Of a DNA stretch of 19,478 nucleotides, positions 1 to 8,865 are shown one piece after another. The translations under genes and the position numbers were made by a program. The DNA is taken from the NCBI GenBank assembly GCA_029250565.1, contig JAQXFA010000154.1, positions 1 through 19,478 on the forward strand, in the 5' to 3' direction. How positions within the stretch are numbered: position 1 is the stretch's first letter; each line of letters starts with the position of its first letter. Under the pieces are notes generated by a model that was given only the letters and a program-made list of their open reading frames with translations, ran no database searches and was not told where the DNA came from. This DNA is from Candidatus Thalassarchaeaceae archaeon (GTDB taxonomy: Archaea; Thermoplasmatota; Poseidoniia; Poseidoniales; Thalassarchaeaceae).

Positions 1-10
1 CAGGAAAAGA

Positions 11-29
11 GTAATTGTCACACAATTAC
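11..29. promoter_or_regulatory. Perfect inverted repeat just before the addB-like start
   Basis: GTAATTGT at 11-18 and ACAATTAC at 22-29 are exact reverse complements separated by CAC, ending one base before the ATG at 31. The symmetry is seen directly. It could be an operator for a dimeric regulator or a short AT-rich RNA hairpin over the start. The reading frame is also open upstream to base 1, so the repeat would be coding if the gene really starts outside the window. Confidence 0.4.
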
Positions 30-30
30 G

Positions 31-3000
31 ATGGAAGAGGTTCCTCCGGCACATGTTCCAGAATGGCTAACCTCCCATTTCTTACAGCAAATGCAAGATC
101 CACGGCCCCCAAACCGTGGGGGTCCAGCACAGCTTCTCACAATTCACCCAACAGAGTCTGCACGCCGAGCCACTTTGAACAACTTAGCCAAGGGTGGAAA
201 AAAGGATGGACCGATAGACCGTACTAGTCATCATACCTTGGATAGTTTAGTATCTTCACTTCATGCCGAGTTGAGACTTCCTAGATTACTGCCCTCTGGC
301 GGGCCATTCTCTATACTATTACACGCGGAGTGTAAAAAAGCAGCAAGGGCACTCCAATTTCCACTTATGCATAGCCTCCCAGATCAACATTGGGGCCGTG
401 GTAAAAGTCGCGACCTTTCTAATCTAAACCACTGTTTGCGAGAAGAATCAGTCACTTCAAAAGCCTCACCTGATTTATTGTCATTCCGAGCACTGCTAAC
501 CGCATTAGCCGAGAAATTAGGAGGCATGCATGGTGATGACCAAATTTCTGCATTAGTAAACATATTAGAGAAAATCCCAGATTCTGAGGTTCCATTTGGT
601 TTGTCAAGAATTGATGGTATTATCTTCCTCGACCATCCACCAACAGTTTCTCCCTTGCGTCAGCGATTGATACTTGCATTGACTCGCTTCAAACCATTGC
701 ATGTTCTCGCTAATTCAGGTAGTCATAGGCTTGGAGTGCATGGATTTGTACCCAATGATATCTCAGCAATTCGTGATAGTGATAATTTACCAGATTGGGT
801 TCCTAGACATTCTCCATTTACTCATGTTGAACTTAACAAAATAGAGGAAGGGAAAAATCAGCCAATCAGAATGTTAGTACCAAGAATTGAGAGGTCAATT
901 CAATCAACCCACGCATTGATAGATTCTGCAATTAATGCAAAGTCACCACCAGAATCAATTCTAATTATTGACCCATCTGCAGAATCAAATCATGAAATTT
1001 GGTCTTCAATGCTCAATTCTTTTGGTTTCCATCTACCTATTCGCTCGGCTCCTTTGAAAGAGAGTCCAGGGGTTCATTGGTTATCAGCGATTATTTCTCT
1101 AGCCCATTACGAGGACGCCTGGTCTTTGCCACAGCTTCGTGCATTAGCAGTTCAGCAGACTCTTCAATTTGAAGTAGAATGGATGACTTCTCATCAGCAT
1201 CCATCAATCGCAGATTTAACTCCTAATCCAGATGTTGAAATCCTTGAGCAGGTATCTCGCGGCTTCCATTTACTAGGTGGTCAAGGAGCATTGTTCCGTT
1301 GGTTACACGCTTTGGCAAGAAAGCCAATTGCTAACTCATACCAAAACGAGGAAGAGTTGTGTCAGCGCCATGAATCTACACAATGGTGGTTACTTTGTCT
1401 TGCTAATAGGTTACGTCCGTTGTTATCTTCTATTGATGTGAATGCATTAGATGGTTCATTGGTTTCTATTGGATGTTATAGTGGTGAAAAATTACCAATT
1501 CCAGAGCCAGCACAAAGCGGTGATGAATGGCTCAATCAATTTGGTAGTATGTTGCATTGGCACTTGCTGACTAGCAATCTCGATGGTGATGTGAACAGAA
1601 CAATCGCGGGCTTGCAGAAATTATTTGACACTCATTACACGCTAAGGAATTCTCAGCGGCTGTTAGGTCATTCACCACCTGTGACAGGACTTGATTGGGT
1701 TGATGAACTCCTTACTCTCATAGATTCCTCATCATTACCTGGGAAACAAGTCGCTTCTTCCAAACTAAAACTTCTCACTCCAGACGAAGCATTGGGTTGT
1801 CATGCAGATTTAGTAATACTTACCCATCTAGATTCAGAATCATGGAATACATCACCACCTTCAATCTCCGGTCTTTCCGAGTCTGAACGTTCTGAATTAG
1901 GGGTTCTGCCCCCAGATAATCGTTTACGTGAATCCCGTCACTTCTGGCACCATCTACTCAGTTGCGGTTCCGAGGTTATTGTTCTAGACGCACATGATGA
2001 TGATTCAACACAACCCTCAACCCCTCTATCAGAATGGTTGGCGGTAACACAATGGGATCCCGCTTCCCCTCCAAATCTCCCTGACTTCATTTCCTCAGGG
2101 GAAGTTTTCAGGATGGATGGTGGTAAAGAAAGTCGTTGGGGACTTTCTTTCATTGAAGGGGAGGGTCCGTTTCTTTGCGCTAGACCATCAGATATCATCA
2201 GCAGTGGAGATGGACGGTTTGAATTAGTGGTTACCGGTAGTCATCAGCGAGATGTTCGTCAGAGGGATGGAATTCAAATTCATAATGCAAGATATCCGAT
2301 GCAAGAACCACTCAATCCTAGTGCCATTACTATTCCTCTTGATGCAATTCTAGTTGAAGATAGAATATCTCGCCAACCAAGAATTGGTAGTGAGGAGCAA
2401 CCCTATCTTGATAGTAATAGAAATGGAGAGATTGTAACTGTTGATGAATTGAAAATGACTCCAACATCAAGGGGCCCGAAGGTAGAACCGCCGCGCCTTC
2501 ATTCATCTTGGCCAACAATTGGTTTGAAGGTTAAATCAAGCAAGGCGATGTCAATAGACCCTCGGCCATTGATGCCGAATGCCACAGGAATTAATGACCA
2601 TGATTTACGACATGGATTTATTGGAGGCCCATCTAGAATAACCAAAATTTGGTCCCCAAGTAGGCTTTCTCAATGGTTATCTTGTCCACGTAAAGGTTGG
2701 CTTTCAACTAGACTTCGTGCTGAAGGTGAAGATGATGAGGATGATGATGTTGATGTGCGTACACGTGGATTGCTCATCCATGAAGTATGGGCAGACTTCA
2801 TTTGTGAATTTTTAGATATGGAAGTAGCTATTGAACGAGATAAATTCACTCCACATTCACTAGGGGCGGCTAGAATTGATGAGGCTACTTTACGCCGACG
2901 CTTATTGGAAATGGTCGATGACAGAGCGCCGTGGTTACGTCATTCTGATGCAATTGCAACAGTGCGCCGACTTGATCTTGTGGGGCTGAATCTTGAAGCC

Positions 3001-3804
3001 TATGAAGCGGCTCTTGATGAGGGTGGAAAAGCCAGTGCAAGCGGTCGCTTTGGCCGGTTGTTAGAATCAGAATTAGCAGCTGATTCAAGCGCACTTCTAG
3101 CAATTGAATGGCCACTAACTAGTGACGAGAATAAGGAAGGAATCATGTTGGAATTACCGGAATCAGGCGAATCAGTACCGTCTGGAATCCGTTTGAGGGG
3201 AACGATTGACCGAGTGGAATTAATTCCATTTCCGGAAGCAGGTGGTAATTTTGTCAATGAATCGGGTGAAGATGTAGAATGCCCTCTTGACCTTGATTTA
3301 GGAGAATCTTGGAATGCACAACGCCTAGTTGTAATTAGAGACTTGAAATCCCTTGAAGGCCCTGGTAAAGGAAAATCAGGAGACCGCCATTCCAGAGAAC
3401 TTCTAGAAGGTGTCCAACTCGCTTTGTATGCGCGAGCATGGGAGGTTACACACCCCGGTGACAGAGTAATCGGTGTTGGAATCTCTGAGGTTGGTGAAGA
3501 AAGTGAACTTTACATTGAGGCTGACCCAGAGTTCCAAACTCATCTATCAAGTCTAGGTATTGGAAATGTGGAATGCACCACACAAACTCTTTATCGTCGG
3601 CCAAATGAAAGTAACGAACCACCGTCTAGTAATCCATTTAGAGCATGGATACGCCATCGTTTGACGGCTGCTTTACGCATTGGGGACATGTCTGAAAAAG
3701 GTAGAGTAGTTCCTACGCCAAGCGACCTTACATGCACATATTGTTCGGTGAAACAAGCGTGCGGATTGGCTCCGACTGTGGGGGGTGATCGCAAATGGAA
3801 TTGA
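31..3804 (+). CDS. AddB-like PD-(D/E)XK nuclease subunit with inactive helicase region
   Basis: A 1257-residue protein matching the AddB/RexB plan: a degenerate UvrD-like helicase body followed by a Cas4/RecB-type nuclease with an iron-sulfur cluster. No Walker A motif is visible near the N-terminus. Residues about 309-358 resemble the 2A domain that opens the second helicase half in AddB (a hydrophobic strand ending in DP, then a GFHLPIR segment). Residues 594-655 resemble the conserved AddB stretch with LSESERSELG. The nuclease spans about 875-1250: C885, H917, D1060 in GTIDRVEL, D1104-x-K1106 in RDLKS, Q1129 and Y1133 in QLALYARA, then C1235-x2-C1238-x5-C1244, the canonical AddB cysteine spacing. 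It presumably degrades DNA ends with the AddA-like partner encoded immediately downstream, overlapping by 10 nt. No Shine-Dalgarno precedes ATG 31, and the frame stays open to base 1, so a start upstream of the window cannot be excluded. Confidence 0.85.
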   Translation: MEEVPPAHVPEWLTSHFLQQMQDPRPPNRGGPAQLLTIHPTESARRATLNNLAKGGKKDGPIDRTSHHTLDSLVSSLHAELRLPRLLPSGGPFSILLHAECKKAARALQFPLMHSLPDQHWGRGKSRDLSNLNHCLREESVTSKASPDLLSFRALLTALAEKLGGMHGDDQISALVNILEKIPDSEVPFGLSRIDGIIFLDHPPTVSPLRQRLILALTRFKPLHVLANSGSHRLGVHGFVPNDISAIRDSDNLPDWVPRHSPFTHVELNKIEEGKNQPIRMLVPRIERSIQSTHALIDSAINAKSPPESILIIDPSAESNHEIWSSMLNSFGFHLPIRSAPLKESPGVHWLSAIISLAHYEDAWSLPQLRALAVQQTLQFEVEWMTSHQHPSIADLTPNPDVEILEQVSRGFHLLGGQGALFRWLHALARKPIANSYQNEEELCQRHESTQWWLLCLANRLRPLLSSIDVNALDGSLVSIGCYSGEKLPIPEPAQSGDEWLNQFGSMLHWHLLTSNLDGDVNRTIAGLQKLFDTHYTLRNSQRLLGHSPPVTGLDWVDELLTLIDSSSLPGKQVASSKLKLLTPDEALGCHADLVILTHLDSESWNTSPPSISGLSESERSELGVLPPDNRLRESRHFWHHLLSCGSEVIVLDAHDDDSTQPSTPLSEWLAVTQWDPASPPNLPDFISSGEVFRMDGGKESRWGLSFIEGEGPFLCARPSDIISSGDGRFELVVTGSHQRDVRQRDGIQIHNARYPMQEPLNPSAITIPLDAILVEDRISRQPRIGSEEQPYLDSNRNGEIVTVDELKMTPTSRGPKVEPPRLHSSWPTIGLKVKSSKAMSIDPRPLMPNATGINDHDLRHGFIGGPSRITKIWSPSRLSQWLSCPRKGWLSTRLRAEGEDDEDDDVDVRTRGLLIHEVWADFICEFLDMEVAIERDKFTPHSLGAARIDEATLRRRLLEMVDDRAPWLRHSDAIATVRRLDLVGLNLEAYEAALDEGGKASASGRFGRLLESELAADSSALLAIEWPLTSDENKEGIMLELPESGESVPSGIRLRGTIDRVELIPFPEAGGNFVNESGEDVECPLDLDLGESWNAQRLVVIRDLKSLEGPGKGKSGDRHSRELLEGVQLALYARAWEVTHPGDRVIGVGISEVGEESELYIEADPEFQTHLSSLGIGNVECTTQTLYRRPNESNEPPSSNPFRAWIRHRLTAALRIGDMSEKGRVVPTPSDLTCTYCSVKQACGLAPTVGGDRKWN
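3784..3790 (+). promoter_or_regulatory. Ribosome binding site GGTGATC for the addA-like gene
   Basis: GGTGATC lies inside the last codons of the addB-like gene, 4 nt before ATG 3795. It is the exact complement of the archaeal 16S 3' end region GATCACC, which fixes the start and supports translational coupling of the two subunits. Confidence 0.7.
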
Positions 3805-6800
3805 ATCGCGGTCAAACTCTTGGGTTAAATCTAGACATGCACATAGTCCTAGACGCAGGTGCTGGTACAGGGAAAACTGCTACCATTGTTCAAAGGGTTT
3901 TGGAGCACTATCTTTCAGAAGACCAAAGGGCGACGAGGCTGCTTCCAGCAGGTCCGCGTGAGGTTGATTTTAGTGGGGGTTTGCTTCAATCCGCTGCTAA
4001 AGATAGGGAAGATATGGTGAAGTGGCGTGGTTTGCTACCTACTGAAGTTGTGGTGTTGACTTTCACAGTGAAAGCAGCAGAAGAAATGCGTGACAGGATG
4101 CGTACCGAACTTGCTCGCTTGCGCTCTGGTCCTAGAGGTGAAAGAGATGGATTCCGATATGATCCACGTATCCGTAATGAAGGTTTGATTGAACAGTTGA
4201 CAATGTTGCTTGATGAGGCCCCAATTGGTACTATTGACTCATTTCTCAATCGATTGGTATCGTCTCATCGTAGTCTACTTGGTGACAGACCAACTCATCA
4301 GCAGATGTCTGATGCACAACGAGCATTGTTGATGGAACGGGCAATGAGTTCGCTTTGGCGGATTCGTAACGAAAAACACGCGGGAGACCTACGAATCAAT
4401 TCTGTTACTCCTGAAGAATTCATCAGGGCTCGTAATCGGCTTTCACATCAAATGGGTGGTCGCTCTCGTAGTCAAAAAATAGTTGCTAAATTACTCCATA
4501 ATTCAATTTTCGTAGACTCAGTTCGCAGGTCATTGGAATCGCATACAGGGGTTGTCAATGCAGATGCACTCCGCCATAGTTTCCTTTCACATATTGAGGT
4601 ACAGGAAATTAGTGATTTTGCGCAAACTCTCCATACCATTGGTGATGATTGGTTGGCTGCTGCAAAAGAGCGCTCTGCAGAATTAGGTTTGGTTGAAGCA
4701 CTCCAAAATGAAACTAGAGTAAATGCTCTAGATACACTGATTGCTGCGGGTGTACCTGATGATTTATGGGACCAATTATTGTGGATTCGTCATTTTACTT
4801 TAGCAACATGTAGCATGGCCTCAATTGAGAAAATTATGCCATCTGTATTCTCGAGAAATCTTCTACCAAAGGGTGATGGTTGGCCATCGGGTGTTAATGC
4901 GCTTAGTTCAATCAAAGACAAAGCAATTCGTGATGAAATCAAAGAAAGTATGGTTGATGCACAGAATCGCGCCAAAGCACTCTATGGTTCAATTGAAGGG
5001 ATGAGAGTTCGAGCTTGTGCAGCAATTGCCGATTTGCTAGATCCTAGAGTAGGTCCACCCTGTTGTCCTGCAGACTCTGATGTCCATTTGCAAAGAATCT
5101 CAGATCCATTCCCTACCTATGTTGGTGATGCGCCTTTGGCTCTTGACGCTGATTGCGATGCACGCATTATTTCAGACCTACTAATCGTCCACAAAGCCTC
5201 TCAAGATGTGTTGACTGAATTACGTCTTTTAGAGGGTTTACACGACCATTCTGATGTATCTGATTCGGCTGAGGATTTACTTCTTGCGCGTTGCCCAAGA
5301 ATTTGTTCAAGATGGTATCCTAGAGATATTGTCTCTGCTCTTAATGCAATTGATGATTCTAAACCTTGGCGTGATGAGCACATTCTTACAGCACTAAAAT
5401 TGTGTGGTAATCCAGAGCAAGATGAAATTTCAGAGCACCATAAAGAATACCCAATGAAACTTGTGAAAGATGATTTGGTAAGGAGATATGAGGTTCTAAA
5501 AACAATACGAAGACGATTCCGAGCATTCATCATTGATGAAGCCCAAGATAACTCAAATCAACAGTGGCGGCTTCTCTCAAGACTATGGGGTGAGAGAGAG
5601 CAGAAAGAAGGCGACCCTGAACCACCAAATTCACCTTGGCAACCCACAGTTTGTTGGGTTGGTGATCAAAAGCAGAGTATCTACGGTTTCCGCCAAGCCC
5701 AAGTGAGTGGCATGGCAAGATACACTGTACATCTTAGGGCTATCAATGAGCATGAATATGCTACTGAATCAAGATTATTGATGAAACCATCACTACGTCG
5801 TCGTGATTCTGCACGCGATCCAAGATTAGTGGATATCAGTAGTTTTGTCACCGGTCTTGAATATGTCAATCATCGCCCTATTCCCGAGGAAGCGTGGATA
5901 AAATTTGACCGAGGAGATGATGATAGAAGATTAGAACATACAGATGTAATTCGCCGTACTCAAGGCCATGTTGACCTTGTCACAAATTACCGAACTTGTC
6001 AAGATTTGCTATTAACGATGAATCAATGGTGGATTGACCTTTTTGATGACAGGCACAACTTATTCCCTGGTGATTGGTATGCTTCACCTAAGGATTTACG
6101 AGCTTACAGAGATAAAGAAAATGGTGGGCTTGAATGGTTGTTACCAATTGCTACTGAAGATGCAAGTGATCCCAGTTCAGATTTGGCGGTTCCATTAGAT
6201 CCATTTGAGTTAGGTGCGGATGCGAAACAAGTTCACCTTGAACATGAATTGGTTGCTGCTAGAATCCGGGCTATGGTTGATGGTGTGGCGCCATCAGTCC
6301 TAACACCTCAGAGTGGTGGTGATTCAGAGCAATCTGAAGAAGACAATGTAACTCAAATCCATGATGTAGAGCCAATTGAACCACGAGATATCATGGTATT
6401 AATGCCTGCAAGAACCCACATGTATGACCTCATTCGCCGTCTTGACGACCTTGGAATACCAGCGTTAGCGGATCAAGACGGTGGCTTACTTGAGCAACCC
6501 GTTGTGAGTTCATTAGCGGCTCTCCTTCAGTTGTCTGCAAGACGAGGTGATGTAAGTCGTGCAGCAACACTTGCTAGGACACCACTAGTTGGATTCAATG
6601 ATTCTCAGTTAGAGAATTTCATTTCTGATAGCAATGGTTCATCTGATTTGCTGGGACGATTACAATCTCATGCAGTTAGTGATGCTCAAAGGGCACTTTT
6701 TGAACGCTGGAAACAGCTCGCTGATTGTAATAGAATAGTTCCTATGCTAGAAGAAACAGTAGACCACTCAGACTTGCTGCTTGCGTACCCTGGTCAAGTG

Positions 6801-8783
6801 GATAGGCAATACGCAGAGCAATTTTTGTCTCTTATCCGCTCACAAATGGCAGAAGCAGGAGGCGACCCCGTACTCTTGGCAGAACGAATCAATATGTTAT
6901 CATCAGTCAAAGGAAAACTGATTCTAGGGGAAGCGATGCCTGCTTCAAATGCTGTTCGAGTGATGACGATTCATGGTTCCAAAGGATTGCAATCTAAGGT
7001 AGTAATTGTATGTGGGATATTCTCCGAAAATCAAAGTAACCTTGGTCAATCAAGGCGCGATAACATCTTGGTATCTGAACAGATGTTTTCACCCCGCTCT
7101 AAACCATGGAAAAGTAGAGATGCAATAGATAGTGGTAGTTGGCGCCTTTCAACGGAAGTTCTTACCTCTCAAGTACAAGCTGAAGCCCGACGTTTACTCT
7201 ATGTTGCTTGTACGAGGGTGAAAGATTTACTGATTCTGGCAGGTGCACCGAAGAACTCTGCAATCAACCAAAATATGGGTGAAATTAACATTTCATGGGG
7301 CCACAAACCAACTCCAAGGTTTGGTTGGATGTGGCTTGAAGCAATTCGACAAGCCGCTAGGAGGGATGGTTTACTAACAGCACCTTGGCTAATTGATGAC
7401 GATGATTCACTTCCAGTACCGTTGCCATTCCGTGCTAAAGGTGAGGTGATAATTTCACCCAGTGAAATGATGACTATGCCTTATTTGGCACCTAGTTTGC
7501 TACCGTCATTGAAAATCTATCACCATCCTGATTTTATCTTGTCTCAGCGAGAACATATCTCACCATTAGTGAAGTACACTCGTCTACAAGAGAGTGCTAG
7601 ATTGGTGAACCCTGCAACAATTGACATCGCCCCTCCTAGGGAGGCTGAACGAAAATTACGCCTTGCACCGCATACGCTTGACTCAGCAAAATCCTGCGTA
7701 CGTCGTCATTGGCTAAGTCAATACGTCGGAATTTCAAGCGAACCGGTCAAATTGCCATTTGTTCCTAGAGGTGATGAAACGCCATTAGGTGATTACACCC
7801 CACTTGCTGCAAATGAACTCGGTTCTCTTTTCCATCGTTTGGTTGAACTTGGTTTGCCCAACCCTGGTATTTCAGGTGAACAGCCATCTACCCCTCTTTC
7901 TGAACAATGGGTATCTTCTTCACCAAATATGATGCTTGAACCAACCCTAATTACTCAAGTAATTGACGAACTTCTCCCTGCCTCTGCAGATAGAGATTTA
8001 GCGTTTCAAATGTTGAAGAAAATGGCTGAAATTCTACTTAATGGTAAATTGGGCAGACTAGTTCAAGGTGCAACAATTGATGGCTTGTATGTTGAAGGAT
8101 TGAGGACAGAGTGGCCCTTCCTTGTCAACATTGAACAATCACTCAGTGATGTGGTGGAACATCGATGGAGTCCGTTCGGAAACCAAATTGTAGAACAAAT
8201 AACATCGCTGACGTTTGAGTTGGATGGAATTGCTGATTTGGTGCTGTGCCAAACAGATGGCCAATCTCATAACACGATTCGAGCAATTGATTTGAAAACT
8301 ACTGGAGGACTTTCAATACTCAATCAGCCTGATGATATTGAAGGAACAATCTTCGAGATCCCACCGGATCCTGACAATGAAATCATTCGTACACCAGCTG
8401 AACTGGAATTATTGACTCATTACAGGATGCAACTCTACCTCTACCATCTTTGTCTAGTACGACAAGAAGCGATGAGAGAAACACTTGGGATGGCTACAAG
8501 AGAGGTTCTACGCCCGGGTATTTTAGTTGCTTCAACAGGCAGAATAATCTCATGGACTAAAGAAGAATTTGAGCAAATCGGCGAAGAATTTGATGACCTT
8601 ATCAAACAACTTGCTTTGGTTGAAGTTAAGGAGAAAGGAGACGAAGTAAACTTCCCTAGATTACCGATTGAAGAAGAGCAAACATGTCGTCAATGTCCGT
8701 ACTATCGCGGCAACATTCGTCTATGTGCTCCAAATGGAATTGCCTTAGGGGCAGTAGAAACTGATGAAATTGATTTGAAATAA
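3795..8783 (+). CDS. AddA-like UvrD-family helicase with C-terminal nuclease
   Basis: A 1662-residue SF1A helicase-nuclease, the catalytic motor of an AddAB/AdnAB-type double-strand-end processing complex. Motor motifs in order: Walker A GAGTGKT at 22-28 (K27), motif Ia LTFTVKAAEEM from 88, Walker B DEAQD at 581-585, motif III GDQKQSIYGFR at 623-633, NYRT at 731-734, a 2A segment from about 865, motif V MTIHGSKGLQ at 1057-1066, and motif VI ARRLLYVACTR at 1131-1141. The C-terminal nuclease shows C1301, H1347, E1439, D1481, D1499-x-K1501 in AIDLKTTGG, Q1546 and Y1550, then C1631-x2-C1634-x9-C1644. All helicase and nuclease residues look intact. It is longer than bacterial AddA (about 1200 residues), partly through roughly 100 residues between motif III and NYRT and a long domain between motifs Ia and II. 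Such complexes are typical of bacteria, while archaea usually use HerA-NurA with Mre11-Rad50, so acquisition by transfer is plausible but not shown here. Confidence 0.93.
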   Translation: MELNRGQTLGLNLDMHIVLDAGAGTGKTATIVQRVLEHYLSEDQRATRLLPAGPREVDFSGGLLQSAAKDREDMVKWRGLLPTEVVVLTFTVKAAEEMRDRMRTELARLRSGPRGERDGFRYDPRIRNEGLIEQLTMLLDEAPIGTIDSFLNRLVSSHRSLLGDRPTHQQMSDAQRALLMERAMSSLWRIRNEKHAGDLRINSVTPEEFIRARNRLSHQMGGRSRSQKIVAKLLHNSIFVDSVRRSLESHTGVVNADALRHSFLSHIEVQEISDFAQTLHTIGDDWLAAAKERSAELGLVEALQNETRVNALDTLIAAGVPDDLWDQLLWIRHFTLATCSMASIEKIMPSVFSRNLLPKGDGWPSGVNALSSIKDKAIRDEIKESMVDAQNRAKALYGSIEGMRVRACAAIADLLDPRVGPPCCPADSDVHLQRISDPFPTYVGDAPLALDADCDARIISDLLIVHKASQDVLTELRLLEGLHDHSDVSDSAEDLLLARCPRICSRWYPRDIVSALNAIDDSKPWRDEHILTALKLCGNPEQDEISEHHKEYPMKLVKDDLVRRYEVLKTIRRRFRAFIIDEAQDNSNQQWRLLSRLWGEREQKEGDPEPPNSPWQPTVCWVGDQKQSIYGFRQAQVSGMARYTVHLRAINEHEYATESRLLMKPSLRRRDSARDPRLVDISSFVTGLEYVNHRPIPEEAWIKFDRGDDDRRLEHTDVIRRTQGHVDLVTNYRTCQDLLLTMNQWWIDLFDDRHNLFPGDWYASPKDLRAYRDKENGGLEWLLPIATEDASDPSSDLAVPLDPFELGADAKQVHLEHELVAARIRAMVDGVAPSVLTPQSGGDSEQSEEDNVTQIHDVEPIEPRDIMVLMPARTHMYDLIRRLDDLGIPALADQDGGLLEQPVVSSLAALLQLSARRGDVSRAATLARTPLVGFNDSQLENFISDSNGSSDLLGRLQSHAVSDAQRALFERWKQLADCNRIVPMLEETVDHSDLLLAYPGQVDRQYAEQFLSLIRSQMAEAGGDPVLLAERINMLSSVKGKLILGEAMPASNAVRVMTIHGSKGLQSKVVIVCGIFSENQSNLGQSRRDNILVSEQMFSPRSKPWKSRDAIDSGSWRLSTEVLTSQVQAEARRLLYVACTRVKDLLILAGAPKNSAINQNMGEINISWGHKPTPRFGWMWLEAIRQAARRDGLLTAPWLIDDDDSLPVPLPFRAKGEVIISPSEMMTMPYLAPSLLPSLKIYHHPDFILSQREHISPLVKYTRLQESARLVNPATIDIAPPREAERKLRLAPHTLDSAKSCVRRHWLSQYVGISSEPVKLPFVPRGDETPLGDYTPLAANELGSLFHRLVELGLPNPGISGEQPSTPLSEQWVSSSPNMMLEPTLITQVIDELLPASADRDLAFQMLKKMAEILLNGKLGRLVQGATIDGLYVEGLRTEWPFLVNIEQSLSDVVEHRWSPFGNQIVEQITSLTFELDGIADLVLCQTDGQSHNTIRAIDLKTTGGLSILNQPDDIEGTIFEIPPDPDNEIIRTPAELELLTHYRMQLYLYHLCLVRQEAMRETLGMATREVLRPGILVASTGRIISWTKEEFEQIGEEFDDLIKQLALVEVKEKGDEVNFPRLPIEEEQTCRQCPYYRGNIRLCAPNGIALGAVETDEIDLK

Positions 8784-8808
8784 TTGCAGTTCGCCAATCT
8801 ATTACCCG

Positions 8809-8826
8809 AATTTTGAAAATTTTTCC
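8809..8826 (+). promoter_or_regulatory. AT-rich palindrome and T-tract, terminator or TATA element
   Basis: AATTTT-G-AAAATT at 8809-8821 runs into further T residues, in the 82-nt gap between the helicase gene and the peptidase gene. A T-rich tract here could end transcription of the upstream pair, as archaeal terminators are often simple oligo-T. Alternatively it could be the TATA region of the peptidase gene, about 45 nt before its ATG. The sequence cannot decide between these. Confidence 0.35.
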
Positions 8827-8865
8827 AACCGATGATTCAATGGGCATCACCCTTTGGCCGGAGGT

